From: HO2-45-28 sp964574495
GTDB taxonomy: Bacteria > Patescibacteriota > Minisyncoccia > HO2-45-28
DNA length: 7,652 bases
NCBI GenBank assembly: GCA_964574495.1
Contig: CAZNNT010000031.1
Location: 1-7,652, forward strand
Reading direction: 5' to 3'
Positions 5,907-7,652 of the stretch are shown piece by piece (positions within the stretch are counted from its first letter, which is position 1; every line of letters starts with the position of its first letter). The position numbers were made by a program, and so were the translations under genes. Below the pieces are notes generated by a model, which was not told the DNA's origin, ran no database searches, and saw nothing but the letters and a program-made list of their open reading frames with translations.

Positions 5907-6887
5907 ATGAACACCGTTAAAGCTATTATATTACCTGTTAGGCCCCAGCCGGATACGCTTGTGGCTATTTTTCTTTTGAAGCGTTTCGGAAAAGAACAGT
6001 TTCCGGGAATAGAAAATGCGGAGCTCGAAGTTTGGCAAAAGATACCCGACGGCAAAACAGGCGAAGAGTTTGAAAGAGAAGGTTATATTTTAATTGATAT
6101 CGGCGGCGGAAAATTTGACCATCATGATTTTCGCGGCAAAACCACTGCTTCGCAAATGGTCGCCGATTTTTTAGGAATTTCCGAAGATCCTAGTATTGCG
6201 AAAATGCTGGAATATGCTCGCCGAGACGATTTTTTCGGCAAGGGCACAGTTTCAGAAGATCCTTTGGACAGGACATTCGGACTCTCGGGGCTTATTGCCG
6301 CGCTAAACAAGAGCTTGCCGGGAAATTCACAAAAAATTGTTGAAATTATTATGCCGATCTTAGCTGCACACCATAACGAGGAGTTGCGCAGAACGAAGGA
6401 ACTTCCGGAAGAATTTCATAAAAAAATCGAAGAAGGGCGCGTTCATACAATAGAAGTGCGCCAGCGCGGAAAAAAATTGAAAGTTGTTTTTCTCGAATCG
6501 GAAAGTGCGAGCATGGCCGGATATTTGAGATCGCAGGACGGAGGAAAATTTGATGTTGTTGTCCAGAGGTCGGCATCTGGGCATGTAAATATTTTAACAA
6601 GGCAGGCAAAACGTCTTGATTTGAGGTCTCTTGCGGTTGTGCTTCGGGCCGAAGAACTCAATTTAAAATCTTTGGATTTGCCATTTTCGACCGAGGACTT
6701 GGCCAGAACCGGTAGAATAAAAGAAATTCCAGAGTGGTACTATGACCGCGCAACAAACACCATTCAAAACGGAGGGGTAAACCCCAAAGAAGTTCCGGCG
6801 ACCGCTATTCCTTGGGAGGACATGCCGCATCTTTTGGAAGTTGGGCTTTCGGAGCAGATTTGGAGCCCGATTCAGTCTTTTGCATAG
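5907..6887 (+). CDS. DHH/MYG1-like predicted metal-dependent phosphoesterase
   Basis: The N-terminal half has the order of motifs seen in DHH-superfamily and MYG1-type proteins. These are a P-D-x-x-x-A motif (15-20, RPQPDTLVAIFLL), a hydrophobic strand ending in Asp (ILIDIGGG, D64), the metal-site FDHHD (70-74), and RRDD (105-108) as a candidate fourth acidic motif. The family generally uses divalent metal (often Mn) to cleave phosphoester bonds in nucleic acids or nucleotides; the substrate here is unknown. The C-terminal part has 'RSASGHVNILTR' (221-232) and 'WYYDRATNTIQNGGV' (277-291), which recall a substrate-binding DHHA1-like role but are not a clear match. No signal or membrane segment is seen. 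The ATG at 5907 lacks an obvious SD and follows a short leader. It is divergent from the nuclease-like gene, lies 30 nt before ftsH, and has a DHH-less paralogue at 3449-4504. The superfamily call is moderate; the exact family is uncertain. Confidence 0.82.
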   Translation: MNTVKAIILPVRPQPDTLVAIFLLKRFGKEQFPGIENAELEVWQKIPDGKTGEEFEREGYILIDIGGGKFDHHDFRGKTTASQMVADFLGISEDPSIAKMLEYARRDDFFGKGTVSEDPLDRTFGLSGLIAALNKSLPGNSQKIVEIIMPILAAHHNEELRRTKELPEEFHKKIEEGRVHTIEVRQRGKKLKVVFLESESASMAGYLRSQDGGKFDVVVQRSASGHVNILTRQAKRLDLRSLAVVLRAEELNLKSLDLPFSTEDLARTGRIKEIPEWYYDRATNTIQNGGVNPKEVPATAIPWEDMPHLLEVGLSEQIWSPIQSFA

Positions 6888-6908
6888 AACCCTTATTTTT
6901 ATTATAAT
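6880..6908 (+). promoter_or_regulatory. Probable ftsH promoter giving a near-leaderless transcript
   Basis: A perfect TATAAT (6903-6908) has a weak -35, TTGCAT (6880-6885), at 17 bp; the -35 overlaps the last codons of the 326-aa gene. The predicted start at about 6915 is only 2-3 nt before the ATG at 6918, and no SD precedes that ATG. No terminator separates the two genes, so read-through from upstream is also possible. Confidence 0.55.
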
Positions 6909-6917
6909 TAACAAATT

Positions 6918-7652
6918 ATGAAATTATTTTCTAAAAATGTATTGGGGGCGCTTTTGATTTTAATGTTTTTGGCCGTGCTTTACACGACTTTTTCGGGGAG
7001 TTTTAGGGAAATTCCCGAAATTACGCTTTCCGAACTTGTCGGCAAAATAAACAACGCAGAAGTTGCAAAAATTACTGTGCGCGATTCCGTGTTGGATGTG
7101 AAATTAAAGGATGGAACCGACCTTACTTCAAAAAAGGAAAACGAAGCGGCGCTTTCGGAAACTTTAAAAAATTACGGAGTTTCGGAGGAAAGGCTTCGCG
7201 AAGTTTTGCTCGACGTGCAAAATCCTTCGGGATTTGTGTATTGGCTTGGAGTTTCGCTTCCTTTTATTTTGCCGTTTCTTTTGATCGTCGCCTTTTTTTG
7301 GTTAACGGCCAGGCAAGTTCAGCGCGCAAATATTCAGGCATTTACTTTCGGGCAATCGCGCGCAAGAATCATTAACCCGGACAACGCAAAAGAGCGCGTG
7401 GTTTTTAAGGACGTTGCGGGCGCAAAGGAAGCCAAAGAAGAGCTTGTTGAAATTGTGGATTTTCTAAAATCTCCCAAAAAATTTATTGATATCGGAGCGC
7501 GCATACCGAAAGGCGTATTGCTTATGGGCGCGCCGGGAACGGGAAAAACTTTATTGGCGAAAGCCGTGGCTGGAGAAGCAGGAGTGCCGTTTTTCCATAT
7601 GTCCGCTTCCGAATTTGTTGAAATGTTCGTTGGTGTTGGAGCTTCCCGCGTT
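6918..7652 (+). CDS. ftsH: ATP-dependent zinc metalloprotease FtsH, 3'-truncated by the window edge
   Basis: This is the N-terminal 245 residues of FtsH, the hexameric membrane-anchored AAA+ protease that degrades damaged or regulatory membrane and soluble proteins. A first membrane helix (about 7-24) is followed by a small extracytoplasmic domain (about 28-105) and a second membrane helix (about 108-130). The cytoplasmic linker has 'FGQSRARIINPD', then 'VVFKDVAGAKEAKEEL' (161-176), which opens the AAA domain. Walker A is GAPGTGKT (204-211), followed by the 'SEFVEMFVGVGASRV' segment (231-245), which includes the FVGVG pore loop. Walker B, the second region of homology and the HEXXH zinc site lie beyond base 7652. 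Length so far and domain order match the family. The ATG at 6918 has no SD and fits a leaderless start. Composition is AT-rich, like murJ. Confidence 0.97.
   Translation, partial: MKLFSKNVLGALLILMFLAVLYTTFSGSFREIPEITLSELVGKINNAEVAKITVRDSVLDVKLKDGTDLTSKKENEAALSETLKNYGVSEERLREVLLDVQNPSGFVYWLGVSLPFILPFLLIVAFFWLTARQVQRANIQAFTFGQSRARIINPDNAKERVVFKDVAGAKEAKEELVEIVDFLKSPKKFIDIGARIPKGVLLMGAPGTGKTLLAKAVAGEAGVPFFHMSASEFVEMFVGVGASRV

Noticed and set aside
1..7652. CRISPR array, insertion sequence, rRNA or attachment site
   Set aside because: No regularly spaced repeats, transposase, terminal inverted repeats or rRNA-like sequence were seen on either strand.

Overview
The window looks like a chromosomal piece of a small-genome bacterium, most likely a Patescibacteria/CPR member of the Parcubacteria type. 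That placement is inference. It rests on a moderately AT-rich background, short intergenic spaces, a mix of strong Shine-Dalgarno (SD) starts and apparently leaderless or SD-less starts, and large hypothetical proteins of a style common in that group. All five visible stop codons of the large genes are TAA or TAG, never TGA. The ORFs read normally in the standard bacterial code.

Two housekeeping genes frame the window and both are cut by its edges. On the left is the C-terminal part of the lipid II flippase MurJ (1-1185). On the right are the first 245 codons of the AAA+ membrane protease FtsH (6918-7652). Between them lie four genes without a firm assignment. They are a 608-aa protein with no recognised family (1419-3245), a 351-aa protein that reads as a degenerate relative of a DHH/MYG1-like phosphoesterase (3449-4504), a minus-strand protein of about 378 aa with a possible PD-(D/E)XK nuclease motif (4687-5823), and a 326-aa DHH/MYG1-like protein that keeps the FDHH metal-site motif (5907-6887). 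The 351-aa and 326-aa proteins appear to be paralogues: N-terminal, central and C-terminal motifs match in order, but the shorter-motif copy has lost DHH. The 608-aa and 351-aa genes are visibly richer in G+C than murJ, the minus-strand gene or ftsH, so 1419-4514 may be a separately acquired block.

The regulatory layout is unusually readable. The 608-aa gene has a perfect-consensus promoter (TTGACA-16-TATAAT) and a leader of about 150 nt. That leader holds a 20-codon Lys-rich ORF starting almost at the predicted transcript 5' end, an SD-like sequence at the ORF's end, and a GC-rich hairpin. The 351-aa gene has an extended -10 promoter overlapping the preceding terminator. Strong hairpins separate the convergent 351-aa and minus-strand genes. 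The minus-strand nuclease-like gene and the 326-aa gene fire divergently from one exactly symmetric promoter: both -35/-10 pairs share a CAGTATACTG palindrome with identical 17-bp spacers. ftsH appears to have its own promoter placing the start within about 3 nt of its ATG.

The 351-aa gene probably carries a +1 frameshift near its 3' end. Moving one base at about 4441-4445 gives a much more protein-like C-terminus ending at 4514. No tRNA, rRNA, CRISPR array or insertion sequence was seen, and no gene-free stretch exceeds 300 bases.
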